The notes under the pieces were generated by a model. It was not told the origin of the DNA, did not search any database, and saw only the letters and a list, made by a program, of their open reading frames with translations. Of a stretch of DNA of 64,000 nt, positions 12,578 to 24,312 are shown piece by piece. The stretch covers positions 62,001 through 126,000 of the forward strand of contig NZ_JANUEQ010000007.1 of assembly GCF_024807845.1 (NCBI RefSeq), written 5' to 3'. Each line of letters begins with the position of its first letter. The stretch's first letter is position 1. The position numbers and the translations under genes are program-made. Source of the stretch: Klebsiella sp. BIGb0407. GTDB lineage: Bacteria > Pseudomonadota > Gammaproteobacteria > Enterobacterales > Enterobacteriaceae.

Positions 12578-13231
12578 ATGAAAAAAATTGGCGTAGTGTT
12601 GAGTGGTTGTGGTGTTTATGATGGTAGTGAAATTCATGAAGCAGTATTAACCCTGCTGGCACTCGCTCATTCAGAAGCAGAAGCCGTTTGTTTCGCGCCA
12701 GATAAAGCCCAGTCAGAAGTCATTAACCATTTGACGGGGGATAAAGTTGAGCAAAAACGATCGATACTCCAGGAATCCGCACGTATTACCCGAGGTAATG
12801 TTCGACCTTTGCACGAGGCGAGAGCCGAAGAGCTTGATGGACTGATAGTACCTGGTGGTTTTGGTGCGGCAAAAAATCTGAGTACCTTTGCTACAGAGGG
12901 GATCGACTGCACGGTGGATAGTGATTTAACCCGGCTGGTACGTGACTGCCATGCACAAGGAAAACCCTTGGGTTTTATGTGTATTGCCCCCGTTATGCTG
13001 CCAAAAATTTTAGATATTCCGCTGCGTATCACCATTGGCACTGATATCGATACCGCAGAAATGCTGGAAGATATGGGTGCAGAGCATGTCCCTTGCCCGG
13101 TGGATGACATTGTGGTTGATGAAGAGCACAAAATCGTGACCACTCCGGCTTATATGCTGGCGACGCGTATTGATGAAGCGGCTGCGGGCATCAATAAGCT
13201 GGTATCGCGCGTTCTGGTACTGACCGAATGA
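12578..13231 (+). CDS. elbB: Isoprenoid biosynthesis / glyoxalase-type DJ-1 family protein ElbB
   Basis: Encodes 217 residues, as in E. coli ElbB (GatZ-independent DJ-1/PfpI superfamily, reported to have weak glyoxalase III activity and linked by name to isoprenoid synthesis). The nucleophile-elbow cysteine lies in LGFMCIAP near residue 138, and the family motif [14 protein letters not shown] lies near 90. Lengthwise identity with E. coli is high. The gene is preceded by a 217-base gap holding arcZ on the other strand. Its last four bases overlap the mtgA start (ATGA), so the two are translationally coupled. The physiological substrate is not settled in any species. Confidence 0.95.
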   Translation: MKKIGVVLSGCGVYDGSEIHEAVLTLLALAHSEAEAVCFAPDKAQSEVINHLTGDKVEQKRSILQESARITRGNVRPLHEARAEELDGLIVPGGFGAAKNLSTFATEGIDCTVDSDLTRLVRDCHAQGKPLGFMCIAPVMLPKILDIPLRITIGTDIDTAEMLEDMGAEHVPCPVDDIVVDEEHKIVTTPAYMLATRIDEAAAGINKLVSRVLVLTE

Positions 13232-13956
13232 CAAGACGGCGCTTTACTCTGCTCCACAGGCTAAAGCGCATTATCTGGCGTGCTGCTCTGATTATTATCG
13301 GGTTATGGCTCTCAGGCATTGTTCTGTTTAGCCTGGTACCGGTTCCTTTTTCAGCGGTGATGGTTGACCGACAGGTCAGTGCCTGGCTGGAGGGGGATTT
13401 CAGCTATCACGCGCGTTCCGACTGGGTCAGTATGGATGACATCTCGCCGTGGATGGGGCTGGCGGTGATCGCGGCTGAAGATCAAAAATTCCCCGACCAC
13501 TGGGGCATTGATGTCGGCGCTATTGAGAAAGCTCTGTCCTACAATGAACATAATGAAAATCGTGTTCGTGGTGCCTCGACGATTTCACAGCAGACGGTAA
13601 AAAACCTTTTTTTGTGGGATGGGCGCAGCTGGGTGCGTAAAGGGCTCGAGGCGGGGTTAACCCTGGTGACGGAAACAGTCTGGAGTAAACGGCGTATTTT
13701 AACCGTGTATCTGAATATCGCTGAGTTCGGAGAGGGCATTTTTGGCGTTGAGGCGGCGGCCCGGCATTACTTTAAAAAATCTGCCAGACAGCTGACTGCG
13801 TCGGAAGCTGCACTGTTAGCTGCCGTCCTGCCTAATCCGATACGGTTTAAGGTGAATGCGCCATCAAGCTATGTGATTTCGCGCCAGCGCTGGATTTTAA
13901 GGCAGATGCGTCAGCTGGGCGGTGAGTCATTTATGCAGCAGCATAATCTGCACTAA
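13228..13956 (+). CDS. mtgA: Monofunctional peptidoglycan glycosyltransferase
   Basis: Encodes 242 residues, the same length as E. coli MtgA. The enzyme polymerises lipid II into glycan strands on the outer face of the inner membrane and assists division. One membrane anchor is seen at about residues 18-38. The GT51 domain follows with the catalytic Glu84 in [15 protein letters not shown], then [17 protein letters not shown] and [15 protein letters not shown]. It lacks a transpeptidase domain, as expected. The start overlaps elbB by four bases. A hairpin shared with the end of npr follows. Confidence 0.97.
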   Translation: MTRRRFTLLHRLKRIIWRAALIIIGLWLSGIVLFSLVPVPFSAVMVDRQVSAWLEGDFSYHARSDWVSMDDISPWMGLAVIAAEDQKFPDHWGIDVGAIEKALSYNEHNENRVRGASTISQQTVKNLFLWDGRSWVRKGLEAGLTLVTETVWSKRRILTVYLNIAEFGEGIFGVEAAARHYFKKSARQLTASEAALLAAVLPNPIRFKVNAPSSYVISRQRWILRQMRQLGGESFMQQHNLH

Positions 13957-13988
13957 AGAGAAAGATGAAGACCTGACTAGTCTTCATC
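13957..13988 (-). terminator. Terminator of the npr operon, overlapping its last codons
   Basis: GATGAAGAC (13964-13972) pairs with GTCTTCATC (13980-13988). On the minus strand the hairpin is followed by TTTCTCTTT. It includes the npr stop codon and may also limit mtgA read-through. Confidence 0.6.
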
Positions 13989-14249
13989 AAATCCGGCATT
14001 GAATAACGCTATTACCGCAGCCAGCGCCTGTTCTTCCTGCGGGCCGCTGACTTCCACCTCGATATGCCCCCCTTGGGAAGAGTCCAGCATTAGCAGGGCT
14101 ATCACACTGCTGGCTTCGGCTTCGGTGCCCGCCTCGTTGCGTAGCATGACTTCAGCATCGAAACTTTGCACCAGTTCGAACAGTTTCATGGCCGGGCGCG
14201 CATGCATGCCCAGCTTATTGGTGATTTGAACCGTTTGCTTTACCGTCAT
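13977..14249 (-). CDS. ptsO: Nitrogen-PTS phosphocarrier protein NPr
   Basis: Encodes a 90-residue HPr-like protein (also named npr) that carries phosphate from EI-Ntr to EIIA-Ntr. The phosphorylated histidine is His16 in [12 protein letters not shown], and the regulatory-site region around [10 protein letters not shown] is conserved. NPr is also reported to inhibit LpxD. It overlaps the upstream rapZ by four bases and ends the long minus-strand run that begins at yrbG. The C-terminal acidic FDED matches E. coli. Confidence 0.97.
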   Translation of the reverse strand: MTVKQTVQITNKLGMHARPAMKLFELVQSFDAEVMLRNEAGTEAEASSVIALLMLDSSQGGHIEVEVSGPQEEQALAAVIALFNAGFDED

Positions 14250-15100
14250 TGTTTGCGTTTTTCTAACGTTCTGTGGCGTGACTGAACGTTTTTACCACGC
14301 GAACGAAAATAATCCGCAAGCTGTTCTGCAATGTAAACCGAACGGTGCTTACCCCCGGTACAACCAATCGCGACCGTCAGATAGCTACGGTTATTGGTTT
14401 CCAGCATGGGTAGCCATAACTCCAGGTAACTCCGGGTCTGGTAAATAAAGTTATGGACTTCAGTATGACGGTCAAGGAAGGCCGCAACCGGACGATCGAG
14501 GCCAGTCATCGGACGCAGTTTCGGATCCCAGTGTGGGTTTGGCAGGAAACGCACGTCGAAGACGTAATCTGCATCTATCGGGATCCCATGCTTAAACCCG
14601 AATGATTCAAATACCATCGTCAGTTCGCGCTCTCGCTTGCCCAGCAGGCGAGTACGGAGCATCTCAGCCAGCTCATGTACTGACATCTCTGAAGTATCAA
14701 TAATCAAGTCAGCACGAGACTTCAGAGGCTCAAGTAAATGACTTTCTTCATCAATCGCACTCTCAAGAGAGAGGTTCTTGCTTGATAAAGGGTGCAGGCG
14801 GCGCGTATCGCTATAACGACGGATCAGCGTATTGCGATCGGCATCTAAAAAGAGCAGCTGCGGAGTAAAGTCATCCGGCAGATTATCCATCGCCTGCTCA
14901 AAAATTTCCGGTGACTCTGGCATATTACGCACGTCGATGCTGATTGCCGCTGAGATTTCACGGCCACTCAACGTCTTTGCCAGGTCGGGTAACAGCACGA
15001 CTGGCAGGTTATCAACGCAATAAAACCCCATATCCTCCAGTGCGCGCAGAGCAACAGATTTCCCCGACCCTGAAGTACCGCTAACGATCATCAGTACCAT
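14246..15100 (-). CDS. rapZ: RNase adapter protein RapZ
   Basis: Encodes 284 residues. RapZ binds glucosamine-6-phosphate and the small RNA GlmZ and presents GlmZ to RNase E, so tuning GlmS synthesis. It has an N-terminal P-loop (GTSGSGKS, residues 8-15; E. coli has GRSGSGKS), a kinase-like fold to ~150, and a C-terminal domain with the [10 protein letters not shown] metabolite loop near 248 and the basic RNA-binding tail [18 protein letters not shown]. Its neighbours in the PTS-Ntr operon are conserved. glmM, in the same hexosamine pathway, lies elsewhere in this window. Confidence 0.97.
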   Translation of the reverse strand: MVLMIVSGTSGSGKSVALRALEDMGFYCVDNLPVVLLPDLAKTLSGREISAAISIDVRNMPESPEIFEQAMDNLPDDFTPQLLFLDADRNTLIRRYSDTRRLHPLSSKNLSLESAIDEESHLLEPLKSRADLIIDTSEMSVHELAEMLRTRLLGKRERELTMVFESFGFKHGIPIDADYVFDVRFLPNPHWDPKLRPMTGLDRPVAAFLDRHTEVHNFIYQTRSYLELWLPMLETNNRSYLTVAIGCTGGKHRSVYIAEQLADYFRSRGKNVQSRHRTLEKRKQ

Positions 15101-15143
15101 ATGCTCACTCTCCAGATTTAGCTGTCTTTTCTATCAAAACATT

Positions 15144-15644
15144 TTACTCATTACGGGTATCAGCAGCAGAACTGGTTGTGTCTGTGATGATATTGTAGAG
15201 ATCCGTATCATTACTCGCTAACCGTAAGCGTCGGCAGATATTTTTATCAGCCAGACGTTTTGCGACCAAAGACAGAGTATGCAGATGCGTTTTCGTCTGT
15301 CCGGCAGGCACCAGTAAAGCAAATAGTAAGTCTACGGGTTGATTGTCTATCGAGTCAAAAACGATGGGTGTTTCCAGCTGGATAAAAACGCCAACAGCTG
15401 TTGTTGTATCTTCTTCGATTTTGCCATGAGGAATAGCAATACCATTACCAATACCGGTACTGCCCATACGCTCACGCGTGAGAACAGCCTCAAAGACAAC
15501 CTGAGTGGGCAGACCGAGCTGTTTTGCTGCCAGTTCGCTGATGATTTCCAGCGCACGCTTTTTACTCTGGCAGTGCACAGCACTGCGGGTACATTCTTGA
15601 TTAAGGACACTGCTCAATTGCAAAATCGGATCGTTATTTGTCAT
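15144..15644 (-). CDS. ptsN: Nitrogen-PTS enzyme IIA
   Basis: Encodes 166 residues (E. coli: 163). EIIA-Ntr receives phosphate from NPr; in its dephosphorylated form it inhibits the potassium transporter TrkA and stimulates KdpD. The active-site His73 lies in GIAIPHGK. The fold is a PTS EIIA type-2 domain spanning almost the whole protein. A three-residue extension at the C-terminus relative to E. coli is the only oddity. It stands between hpf and rapZ, as in other enterobacteria. Confidence 0.97.
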   Translation of the reverse strand: MTNNDPILQLSSVLNQECTRSAVHCQSKKRALEIISELAAKQLGLPTQVVFEAVLTRERMGSTGIGNGIAIPHGKIEEDTTTAVGVFIQLETPIVFDSIDNQPVDLLFALLVPAGQTKTHLHTLSLVAKRLADKNICRRLRLASNDTDLYNIITDTTSSAADTRNE

Positions 15645-15670
15645 AAGTTCACCTAAGCATGGTATGCGAA

Positions 15671-15698
15671 CGGCCCGTTACCGGAAGTAAACGGGCCG
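15671..15698. terminator. Hairpin between hpf and ptsN
   Basis: CGGCCCGTT (15671-15679) pairs perfectly with AACGGGCCG (15690-15698). On the minus strand only a short TT follows, so it is more likely an mRNA-stabilising or partial attenuation element within the operon than a full terminator. Confidence 0.55.
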
Positions 15699-15724
15699 AT
15701 AAAGCATACTGAATGCCTGGATTA

Positions 15725-16012
15725 TCAATGTTGTTTTAATTTATCTTTATGTTTAGTTAACTGACGAGCTAATTTATCAATCAGACCATCAATCGCGGCG
15801 TACATATCCTGACCTTCCGCACTTGCGTGCAATTCTCCACCATTCACATGTAGCGTAGCATCCGCTATCTGAGTCACTTTTTCTACTTTTAAGACAATAT
15901 AAACCTGGTTAATTCTTTCGAAGTACTGTTCCAGTTTTGCAAATTTTGTGTTCAAAAACTCACGTATTGCATCAGTGATTTCAACGTTTTGACCAGTAAT
16001 GTTGAGCTGCAT
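15725..16012 (-). CDS. hpf: Ribosome hibernation promoting factor HPF (short form)
   Basis: Encodes 95 residues, the short HPF that binds the 30S decoding groove and promotes 100S ribosome dimers with RMF in stationary phase. The sequence keeps the beta-alpha-beta-beta-beta-alpha pattern, the start MQLNITGQNVEITDAIREF and the basic C-terminal helix ARQLTKHKDKLKQH. It follows rpoN after 22 bases, which suggests co-transcription. No C-terminal dimerisation domain is present. Confidence 0.97.
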   Translation of the reverse strand: MQLNITGQNVEITDAIREFLNTKFAKLEQYFERINQVYIVLKVEKVTQIADATLHVNGGELHASAEGQDMYAAIDGLIDKLARQLTKHKDKLKQH

Positions 16013-16034
16013 ATTGTCTTCCTTATCAGTGAGG

Positions 16035-17471
16035 TCAAATCAGCTTTTTACGCTGATTCGACGGTGGGATGGATAAAGACTCTCTATACTTCGCAACCGT
16101 TCGGCGAGCAACCATAATACCTTGTTCGGATAGTAGTGAAGTGAGCTTACTATCGCTGAGTGGTTTCGCCGGGTTTTCTGCAGCAACCAGTTTTTTAACT
16201 AATGCCCTGATTGCCGTTGAGGACGCTTCACCGCCCCCTTCTGTATTGACATGACTTGAGAAAAAATACTTCAGCTCAAAAATACCTCTTGGGCTGTGAA
16301 GATATTTTTGAGTGGTTACGCGTGAAATGGTCGACTCATGCATTTCAACGGCTTGAGCGATATCGGCTAGTACCATGGGCTTCATATGTTCGGCCCCATA
16401 CTCAAAAAAATCCTGCTGCTGTTCGACAATACAGCAACTGACACGAAGAAGCGTATCATTTCGACTTTCAAGGCTTTTTATCAGCCATCGGGCATCTTGC
16501 AGATGGCTGCGAATAAATTGCGAGTCGCTGTCATTGCGGGCGCTATTATTGCCCATTGCCGCATATTGCTGATTAATTTTAAGACGCGGAATACTCTCTG
16601 AATTGAGCTCGACGGTCCATTTATCCTGATGCTTACGTACCAGAACATCAGGAATAACGTATTCAGGCTCATCCATCTGGATCGACTGACCGGGGCGAGG
16701 ATCCAGGGACTGGATCAGATCAATTGCCTCTTTCAGGACATCTTCTTTCAGCCGGGTAACACGCATCAAATTACGGAAATCATGATTTGCCAGCAAGTCT
16801 AAATGCTCACTGACGATAAGACGTGCCTGAGCTAAAAAGGGTGTCTCTTTCGCATACTGTGATAGCTGAACCAGCAGGCAATCTCTTAGATCCCGGGCGG
16901 CAACACCGACCGGGTCAAAGCGCTGGATACGTTTAAGTACCGCTTCGACCTCTTCGAGACTGATTTCATCATCGCCTAAGCTTTCCAGAATATCTGACAC
17001 TGGGACGGTGAGATAGCCGGTATCATCGACTGCATCAACAATCGCAGTGGCAATCGCAGTATCGGTCTCAGAAAATGGCGTTAGTGAGACCTGCCATGTC
17101 AGATAATCCTGAAGCGACTGGGTCGTCTCGCCCTGATAGACCGGTAACAGGTCATCAATGTAGTCTGTACCTGTTCCGGAAGGTGTACCCGCAGTGTAGA
17201 TTTCATCCCAGCTGGCATCCAGTGGCAGCTCTTCAGGCATATCTTTTTGTTCAAGTGCTTCACGCGTATCCAGGCTATCGGTATCTGCCACATCCTGAAT
17301 TTCAATTTCATCATGTGGGTCGGTTTGCTCAAGCAAGGGGTTACTTTCCAGTGCTTGCTGGAGTTCTTGCTGAAGTTCCAGCGTCGACAACTGTAACAGA
17401 CGAATAGCCTGTTGCAGCTGTGGCGTCATCGCAAGCTGTTGGCTAAGCCGTAATTGCAAACCTTGCTTCAT
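16035..17471 (-). CDS. rpoN: RNA polymerase sigma-54 factor
   Basis: Encodes 478 residues (E. coli: 477). Sigma-54 directs polymerase to GG-N10-GC promoters that need AAA+ activators, for nitrogen assimilation and other functions. Region I (1-~50) is glutamine- and leucine-rich ([20 protein letters not shown]). Region II is acidic. Region III contains the core-binding part, and the DNA-binding part ends in the RpoN box [10 protein letters not shown] near residue 455. The gene begins 42 bases after lptB ends. Its neighbourhood with the nitrogen PTS genes is the standard one. Confidence 0.98.
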   Translation of the reverse strand: MKQGLQLRLSQQLAMTPQLQQAIRLLQLSTLELQQELQQALESNPLLEQTDPHDEIEIQDVADTDSLDTREALEQKDMPEELPLDASWDEIYTAGTPSGTGTDYIDDLLPVYQGETTQSLQDYLTWQVSLTPFSETDTAIATAIVDAVDDTGYLTVPVSDILESLGDDEISLEEVEAVLKRIQRFDPVGVAARDLRDCLLVQLSQYAKETPFLAQARLIVSEHLDLLANHDFRNLMRVTRLKEDVLKEAIDLIQSLDPRPGQSIQMDEPEYVIPDVLVRKHQDKWTVELNSESIPRLKINQQYAAMGNNSARNDSDSQFIRSHLQDARWLIKSLESRNDTLLRVSCCIVEQQQDFFEYGAEHMKPMVLADIAQAVEMHESTISRVTTQKYLHSPRGIFELKYFFSSHVNTEGGGEASSTAIRALVKKLVAAENPAKPLSDSKLTSLLSEQGIMVARRTVAKYRESLSIPPSNQRKKLI

Positions 17472-17513
17472 AATCAGTGCCAGTATCCTTTATACATGCG
17501 TCATGTCACGCGG

Positions 17514-18239
17514 TCAGAGCCTGAACTCTTCTCCCAGATAGACACGTTTCACCTGTTCATCTTCAAGAATTTCAGCCGGCGTCCCATGGGCAATCATATG
17601 CCCCTGGCTGACGATATAAGCACGCTCGCATACTGCCAGCGTTTCACGCACATTATGGTCAGTTATCAGAACACCGAGCCCGCTGTCGCGTAAATGCTCA
17701 ATAATACGTTTGATATCCAGAACCGATATCGGATCAACGCCCGCGAAGGGCTCATCCAGCAGAATGAATTTTGGGTTTGCTGCCAGGGCGCGAGCGATTT
17801 CAACGCGGCGACGTTCCCCCCCGGATAGCGATTGCCCGATACTGTCGCGCAGATGCTGAATATGGAACTCTTCCAGCAGCTCATTCGCACGGTCATCACG
17901 CTGTTCTGGCGTCAGATCGTCACGAATTTGCAATACCGCCATCAGGTTATCAAAAACGCTCAGATGACGGAAAATCGATGCTTCCTGTGGAAGATAGCCA
18001 ATTCCTCGACGTGCCCGGGCGTGCAGGGGCAGTAAACTGATGTCTTCATCATCAATAATGATATTACCTGCGTCACGCGGAACAATGCCAACGACCATAT
18101 AAAACGTAGTCGTTTTACCGGCACCATTGGGGCCAAGCAGGCCAACAATTTCACCTGAATTTACCGTCAGGCTGACGTCTTCAACAACACGTCGTTTTTT
18201 GTAGGCCTTCGCAAGATTTTTTGCAATTAAGGTTGCCAT
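17514..18239 (-). CDS. lptB: Lipopolysaccharide export ATPase LptB
   Basis: Encodes 241 residues, the ATPase of the LptB2FGC inner-membrane complex that powers LPS extraction toward the cell surface. Walker [10 protein letters not shown] is near residue 36, the Q-loop LPQEASIF near 84, the signature LSGGERRR near 139 and Walker [12 protein letters not shown] near 158, with the switch histidine in ITDHNVRE near 195. The start lies 6 bases after the lptA stop, so coupling is likely. Confidence 0.98.
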   Translation of the reverse strand: MATLIAKNLAKAYKKRRVVEDVSLTVNSGEIVGLLGPNGAGKTTTFYMVVGIVPRDAGNIIIDDEDISLLPLHARARRGIGYLPQEASIFRHLSVFDNLMAVLQIRDDLTPEQRDDRANELLEEFHIQHLRDSIGQSLSGGERRRVEIARALAANPKFILLDEPFAGVDPISVLDIKRIIEHLRDSGLGVLITDHNVRETLAVCERAYIVSQGHMIAHGTPAEILEDEQVKRVYLGEEFRL

Positions 18240-18245
18240 AACGAA

Positions 18246-18797
18246 TTAGTTACTCTTCTGCTGCGCCGGTTGCTGACCGTTTTTATCCTGTAACTGGGAA
18301 GGAACAAGAACGGTGGTAACGCGTTTACCTTTATCACTAAACGCCTGCATTTTCTGCTCTTTCACCAGATAGGTTATCTTGTCTCCTTTGACATTGCTAT
18401 CCAGTTGCTCAAGATATGCATTGCCGGTCAGAGTGACGAAATCTTTCGCTAACTGATAGTTCAGCTTAGACGCCTGCCCTTTTACCGGTTTACCGTTGTC
18501 CTGCATCTGATAAAAAGTGGCCGGATTACCATAAGCATCAATGACTTCCTGACCCTGAGTTCCACCGGGGCGCGTCACTACGACTTTGTCGGCATTAATT
18601 TTTATGGTGCCTTGAGTGGCAACAACATTACCGGTGAAGGTAACAACATTGCCGTCCATATCCAGTGATTGCTGATCGGACTCAATGTGAATCGGTTGAT
18701 TGGTATCACCCGTCAACGCCCACGCTGAAAACGGGGCCACAAAAAGTGTACCGATCAGTACAAGGCTAAGGCTGAGTTTGTTGCGTCTGGATTTCAT
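18246..18797 (-). CDS. lptA: Lipopolysaccharide periplasmic bridge protein LptA
   Basis: Encodes 183 residues. LptA forms the beta-jellyroll bridge carrying LPS from LptC to LptD. The ATG at 18797 (MKSRRNKLSLSL) gives a signal peptide ending near AWA-LTGD and a length close to E. coli (185). A TTG seven codons earlier is not needed. OstA-fold motifs are conserved: IHIESDQQSLDM, VTFTGNVVATQGTI, TYLVKEQKMQAFSDKGKRVTTVLVPSQL. The first 32 bases overlap the end of lptC, as in E. coli. A sigma-E promoter is known inside the E. coli kdsC-lptC region; I did not locate one here. Confidence 0.96.
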   Translation of the reverse strand: MKSRRNKLSLSLVLIGTLFVAPFSAWALTGDTNQPIHIESDQQSLDMDGNVVTFTGNVVATQGTIKINADKVVVTRPGGTQGQEVIDAYGNPATFYQMQDNGKPVKGQASKLNYQLAKDFVTLTGNAYLEQLDSNVKGDKITYLVKEQKMQAFSDKGKRVTTVLVPSQLQDKNGQQPAQQKSN

Positions 18798-19341
18798 AAG
18801 AGGTTTTAACCTTTTCAATCAGCTGGGCGGTTTTATTGCGTAGATTGCCACGCATTTTCATTCCGCTGGAGTTAAAGCTGGTACCATAAAGCGTCACCTG
18901 GTCATCAGACGAGATATCCTGGGTGGTTAAATTGATACTGGCGTTATCAGTGGTAATTTTACGGAGCTGTGCATCTGGCGTCAGCGCATTAACCACTACG
19001 TTACCGTATAAATAAAGCATACGATCGTTAGTGAGTTTCGCGCGATCGGCTCGGATCTCCCACGTCGCCAGTCTCTTCTCATCATATTGAGTCATTACTG
19101 GTTTAGTGAACCAAGAAGTGGAATCCGACGAAAAATACTCGACATTTTCTGTGACTAGTCGATAGTTCAAGGCACCGGTGAGGTTATAAACTCGAGTGAT
19201 TGCCTGTTCGCTGGTATAGGTTGGTTCATCATTATTGACGATAATTGGTTCATCTTTATCGCTACCCGTGATATTCAGGCCAATCAAAATGATAGCAATT
19301 ATTGAGAGAAAAATAATAACCCAGCGTTTGGTTCTACTCAT
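18766..19341 (-). CDS. lptC: LPS export inner-membrane protein LptC
   Basis: Encodes 191 residues. LptC is a bitopic protein that anchors the periplasmic LPS bridge to LptBFG. One N-terminal transmembrane helix (about residues 7-25, VIIFLSIIAIILIGL) precedes an OstA-like beta-jellyroll with PVMTQYDEKRLATWEIRADRAKL. The start overlaps the kdsC stop by four bases and the end overlaps lptA. The order kdsD-kdsC-lptC-lptA-lptB is the standard Kdo/LPS transport block. Confidence 0.96.
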   Translation of the reverse strand: MSRTKRWVIIFLSIIAIILIGLNITGSDKDEPIIVNNDEPTYTSEQAITRVYNLTGALNYRLVTENVEYFSSDSTSWFTKPVMTQYDEKRLATWEIRADRAKLTNDRMLYLYGNVVVNALTPDAQLRKITTDNASINLTTQDISSDDQVTLYGTSFNSSGMKMRGNLRNKTAQLIEKVKTSYEIQTQQTQP

Positions 19342-19904
19342 ATAGATAGCCCTTTGGCCTCATCAAGCAAACCCTGTGACATCAGGATCAGATCACAGAC
19401 TTCCCGGACGGCACCACGCCCACCGTTAATCCGTGTAACGTAGTTTGCTTTGGGCAGTAAAAGAGGATGTGCGTCATTGACAGCAACACTCAGCCCCACT
19501 TGTTCCATCACCGGCCAGTCAATAAGGTCATCGCCAATATAGGCAACTTGGTCAGCAGTTAAATTTAGTTCAGATAATAGCTGACGATAAGCAATGAGTT
19601 TATCGGACTGTCCCTGAAAAAGATGAGAAATACCTAAAGTATGACAGCGATCTTCCAGCAGTTTAGCCTTACGTCCGGTAATTATCGCCACTTCAATACC
19701 TGAAGTGAGGACGCAGCGCAGACCATAACCGTCACGTACGTTGAAAGCTTTTAGCTCTTCACCGTTATTTCCCATATAAATCAGGCCGTCTGACATTACG
19801 CCATCGACATCCAGAATCAGCAGGCGTACCGCCGCAGCACGTGCCATGACTTGTGCGCTCACTGGCCCATAGCAAGTATTCAGTAGCACATCACCGTTAC
19901 TCAT
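19338..19904 (-). CDS. kdsC: 3-deoxy-D-manno-octulosonate 8-phosphate phosphatase
   Basis: Encodes 188 residues, matching E. coli KdsC. The HAD-superfamily C0 phosphatase removes phosphate from Kdo-8-P to give Kdo for the LPS inner core; it works as a tetramer. Catalytic Asp32 and Asp34 lie in LILDVDGVMSDG, motif II is AIITGRK near 80, and the metal site is IGDDLIDWPVM near 127. The start lies 16 bases after kdsD. Confidence 0.97.
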   Translation of the reverse strand: MSNGDVLLNTCYGPVSAQVMARAAAVRLLILDVDGVMSDGLIYMGNNGEELKAFNVRDGYGLRCVLTSGIEVAIITGRKAKLLEDRCHTLGISHLFQGQSDKLIAYRQLLSELNLTADQVAYIGDDLIDWPVMEQVGLSVAVNDAHPLLLPKANYVTRINGGRGAVREVCDLILMSQGLLDEAKGLSI

Positions 19905-19920
19905 TAATACGAATCCTTAA

Positions 19921-20907
19921 TTAAACTACGCCTGCACGTAACATGTCATGCATATGTATTACGCCCAATAAATGATCGCCATCTGCCACCATAACAGAAG
20001 TAATATGGCGTGATTCCATCAAATTCAATGCATCCACTGCAAGTGTGCCGGGACGAACGCGAATTCCACCAGCAGTCATAACATCCGCAATACGTAAGGT
20101 GTGTAAGTCCGCGCCCATGTCGAATACCCGGCGCAAATCACCATCAGTAAAAATACCTTCAATTTTCATCAAATCATCACAGATTACGGTCATCCCCATA
20201 TTTTTACGGGTGATTTCCAGTAATGCGTCACGTAATGATGCTTCTTTACTGACATGCGGGATCTCACTGCCAGTATGCATAATATCGCTAACCCGCAGCA
20301 GCAGTTTACGGCCCAGTGCGCCACCGGGGTGGGAGAGGGCGAAATCTTCGGCAGTAAAACCGCGTGCTTTTAACAAGGCCACAGCCAGTGCATCTCCCAT
20401 CACCAGTGTTGCGGTAGTGCTTGATGTCGGCGCCAGGCCCAGCGGGCAGGCTTCCTGCGGTACATGGATACACAGGTGAATATCAGCGGCTTTTCCCATG
20501 GCACTGTCGGGCCTGCCGGTCATACAAATCAGGGGAACCTTCAGACGCTTTAAGACGGGAATCAGGGCCAGAATTTCGTTTGATTCCCCTGAATTAGAAA
20601 TGGCAATGACAATATCCTTAGGCGTGACCATGCCTAAGTCGCCGTGACTTGCTTCACCGGGATGAACAAAAAATGCTGGCGTGCCGGTGCTGGCAAAAGT
20701 TGCGGCTATTTTTTTTCCAATATGACCAGATTTGCCCATACCCATGACGACAACTTTACCGGTACAACGAAATATCGCACGGCAAGTATTTGAAAAATCT
20801 TCATTAATATATTGATCCAGCTGTGCCAGACTTTCACGTTCAATGTTAAGGACATCTTTTCCTGCTTGTTGAAAGTCAAAGTCCGTAGCTAAGTCTATCT
20901 GAAGCAT
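19921..20907 (-). CDS. kdsD: D-arabinose 5-phosphate isomerase
   Basis: Encodes 328 residues, as in E. coli KdsD. The enzyme converts ribulose-5-phosphate to arabinose-5-phosphate, the first step to Kdo. An N-terminal SIS sugar-isomerase domain (about 40-180: VVMGMGKSGHIGKK, ISNSGESNE) is followed by two CBS domains (about 205-328). The ATG at 20907 fits the family; an upstream frame reaching 20982 would overlap yrbG and lacks support. It follows yrbG after 16 bases. Confidence 0.97.
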   Translation of the reverse strand: MLQIDLATDFDFQQAGKDVLNIERESLAQLDQYINEDFSNTCRAIFRCTGKVVVMGMGKSGHIGKKIAATFASTGTPAFFVHPGEASHGDLGMVTPKDIVIAISNSGESNEILALIPVLKRLKVPLICMTGRPDSAMGKAADIHLCIHVPQEACPLGLAPTSSTTATLVMGDALAVALLKARGFTAEDFALSHPGGALGRKLLLRVSDIMHTGSEIPHVSKEASLRDALLEITRKNMGMTVICDDLMKIEGIFTDGDLRRVFDMGADLHTLRIADVMTAGGIRVRPGTLAVDALNLMESRHITSVMVADGDHLLGVIHMHDMLRAGVV

Positions 20908-20923
20908 AATTTTGTTTTCCGTT

Positions 20924-21901
20924 CTATCCGACGACAGGCGATGCGAAACACCAGAGCACCACAACCCATACGATATACCCACATATTAACAGAGCGCCAA
21001 TCGGCTTGCCGACATGACGAGGTTTTCGCCAGCAAAGTACGGCAAACACAGCACTTACTGCTAACATCAACCAGTAATCGCGGGCGAAGGCGAGTGGGTC
21101 AAAACTACCTGGTGCCACGAGTGCAGGGATCCCGAGTACAAAAACAATGTTAAATATATTGGAACCGATAATATTGCCGATCGCGATATCATTTTCACCT
21201 TTACGCACTCCGGCGATGGTGGTGGCCAGCTCTGGCAGACTCGTACCAATGGCGATTATCGTTAAACCGACGACCAGGTCACTGACACCAAAGTAGTGGG
21301 CAAGAACCGTAGCGTTATCAATCACCATCCGGGTGGCAATCGGCATGATGACTAATGCGACACCAAGCCATAAAAAAGCGACAGAAAGGCTACCTTCCTG
21401 AGGTAACTCCGAAGCCTGTTCGCGAGTGAGCTTATCATTACCTGTTCGCTCTGCAAGGCGACCTATCCTAATAATAAACAGCAGATATAATACGGCGATA
21501 ATCAGCAGTAAGATGCCTTTTATTTGACTGAGTTCACCGTTAAATAAAAACAGGCCAGCGAGCAGGCTGACTAACAGCATCAAGGGCAGTTCGCGGCGCA
21601 GAATATCGGAATTCACGGCAAACGGATGCAATATCGCAGCAAGTCCGAGAATAAGCATGATATTGGTGATATTCGAGCCGATGGCTGTGCCGATAGCCAG
21701 ATCAAGTTGCCCGTGTAAGGCTGCTGCACTGGCAATAATGATTTCAGGCAGCGATGTCCCTATACTGACGACTGTCATACCAATGATTAATGGCGAAAAT
21801 CCTATGCTGCGGCACAGTATTGCTGCCGAAAAAACTAAGCGATCGGCACCATAAACCACCAACAGCAAGCCGATAATCAGTAACGCCATCGCTAACAGCA
21901 T
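20924..21901 (-). CDS. yrbG: Inner membrane calcium/sodium antiporter-family protein YrbG
   Basis: Encodes 325 residues with about ten hydrophobic segments. It belongs to the Ca2+:cation antiporter (CaCA) family, shown by the two inverted alpha-repeats with GTSLPEIIIA near residue 48 and GTSLPELATT near 218, the acidic residues that bind cations. The transported ion in enterobacteria is not established. It is the first gene of the minus-strand run leading to kdsD and lpt, and is divergent from mlaF across a 226-base promoter region. Confidence 0.95.
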   Translation of the reverse strand: MLLAMALLIIGLLLVVYGADRLVFSAAILCRSIGFSPLIIGMTVVSIGTSLPEIIIASAAALHGQLDLAIGTAIGSNITNIMLILGLAAILHPFAVNSDILRRELPLMLLVSLLAGLFLFNGELSQIKGILLLIIAVLYLLFIIRIGRLAERTGNDKLTREQASELPQEGSLSVAFLWLGVALVIMPIATRMVIDNATVLAHYFGVSDLVVGLTIIAIGTSLPELATTIAGVRKGENDIAIGNIIGSNIFNIVFVLGIPALVAPGSFDPLAFARDYWLMLAVSAVFAVLCWRKPRHVGKPIGALLICGYIVWVVVLWCFASPVVG

Positions 21902-22127
21902 GACAAATCCTTTATAAGGTATATCTGTTTACTTTGTACCATGAGAGCATCAGCAGTGCTCACAGTGACAAGTATCGTCCATCATTCCTAATTTTGACTT
22001 TATAGGACAGAAAAGTAAAACAAATGCCAGCTTTCGCTAACCTTGGCAGGTAATATTCTGTAAAAATGGTGGGTAGTTACTTCGTTTTGAAGCCATGCTT
22101 ATCGCCAGACTTGTAAAAGGAAAGATA

Positions 22128-23733
<1,606 letters not shown>

Positions 23734-23737
23734 GTTC

Positions 23738-24295
23738 ATGCAAACGAAAAAATTAGAAATTTGGGTGGGATTATTTGTACTGGTGGCGCTGGCTGCTGTG
23801 GTTTTCCTTTGCCTCAAAGTCGCCAATATCACCTCATTACGTAGTGAACCTACCTACAAGATATATGCAACATTTGACAATATTGGCAGTCTGAAAGTGA
23901 GTTCACCAGTACGACTCGGTGGTGTAGTGATTGGTCGAGTTGATAATATTCAGCTTGATGAAAAAACCTACCTGCCACGTGTCACATTAGATATTGAGAC
24001 ACGTTATAACCAGATACCTGATACCAGTTCTCTGTCTATCCGTACCTCTGGCTTACTGGGTGAGCAATTCCTGGCGTTAAACCTGGGCTTTGACGACCCT
24101 GAATTGGGTTCCAGCATTCTTAAAGATGGCGGAACCATCCAAGACACCAAATCAGCATTAGTACTCGAAGACCTGATTGGTCAGTTTTTATATAAGAGTG
24201 GCAGTGGTGAGGGAGATAACCAGCCTGCTGAACAGGGTAATAGTGCAACTCAAGAACTGCATGACGCCGCCCCACACGCTAATGCGACGAACTAA
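23738..24295 (+). CDS. mlaD: Phospholipid transporter MCE protein MlaD
   Basis: Encodes 185 residues. MlaD forms a hexameric ring in the periplasm that passes lipids between MlaE and MlaC. One N-terminal transmembrane helix (about 8-27) is followed by an MCE domain (about 38-115, with [23 protein letters not shown]) and a C-terminal helix containing [14 protein letters not shown]. The start at 23738 lies 4 bases after mlaE. The tail is polar and poorly conserved, as in relatives. Confidence 0.97.
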   Translation: MQTKKLEIWVGLFVLVALAAVVFLCLKVANITSLRSEPTYKIYATFDNIGSLKVSSPVRLGGVVIGRVDNIQLDEKTYLPRVTLDIETRYNQIPDTSSLSIRTSGLLGEQFLALNLGFDDPELGSSILKDGGTIQDTKSALVLEDLIGQFLYKSGSGEGDNQPAEQGNSATQELHDAAPHANATN

Positions 24296-24312
24296 CTGAA
24301 GAGGAAAGTATT

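Noticed and set aside
18246-18818. Longer lptA starting at a TTG at 18818
   Set aside because: The ATG at 18797 gives the family length and a normal signal peptide, with the same 32-base overlap with lptC as in E. coli.
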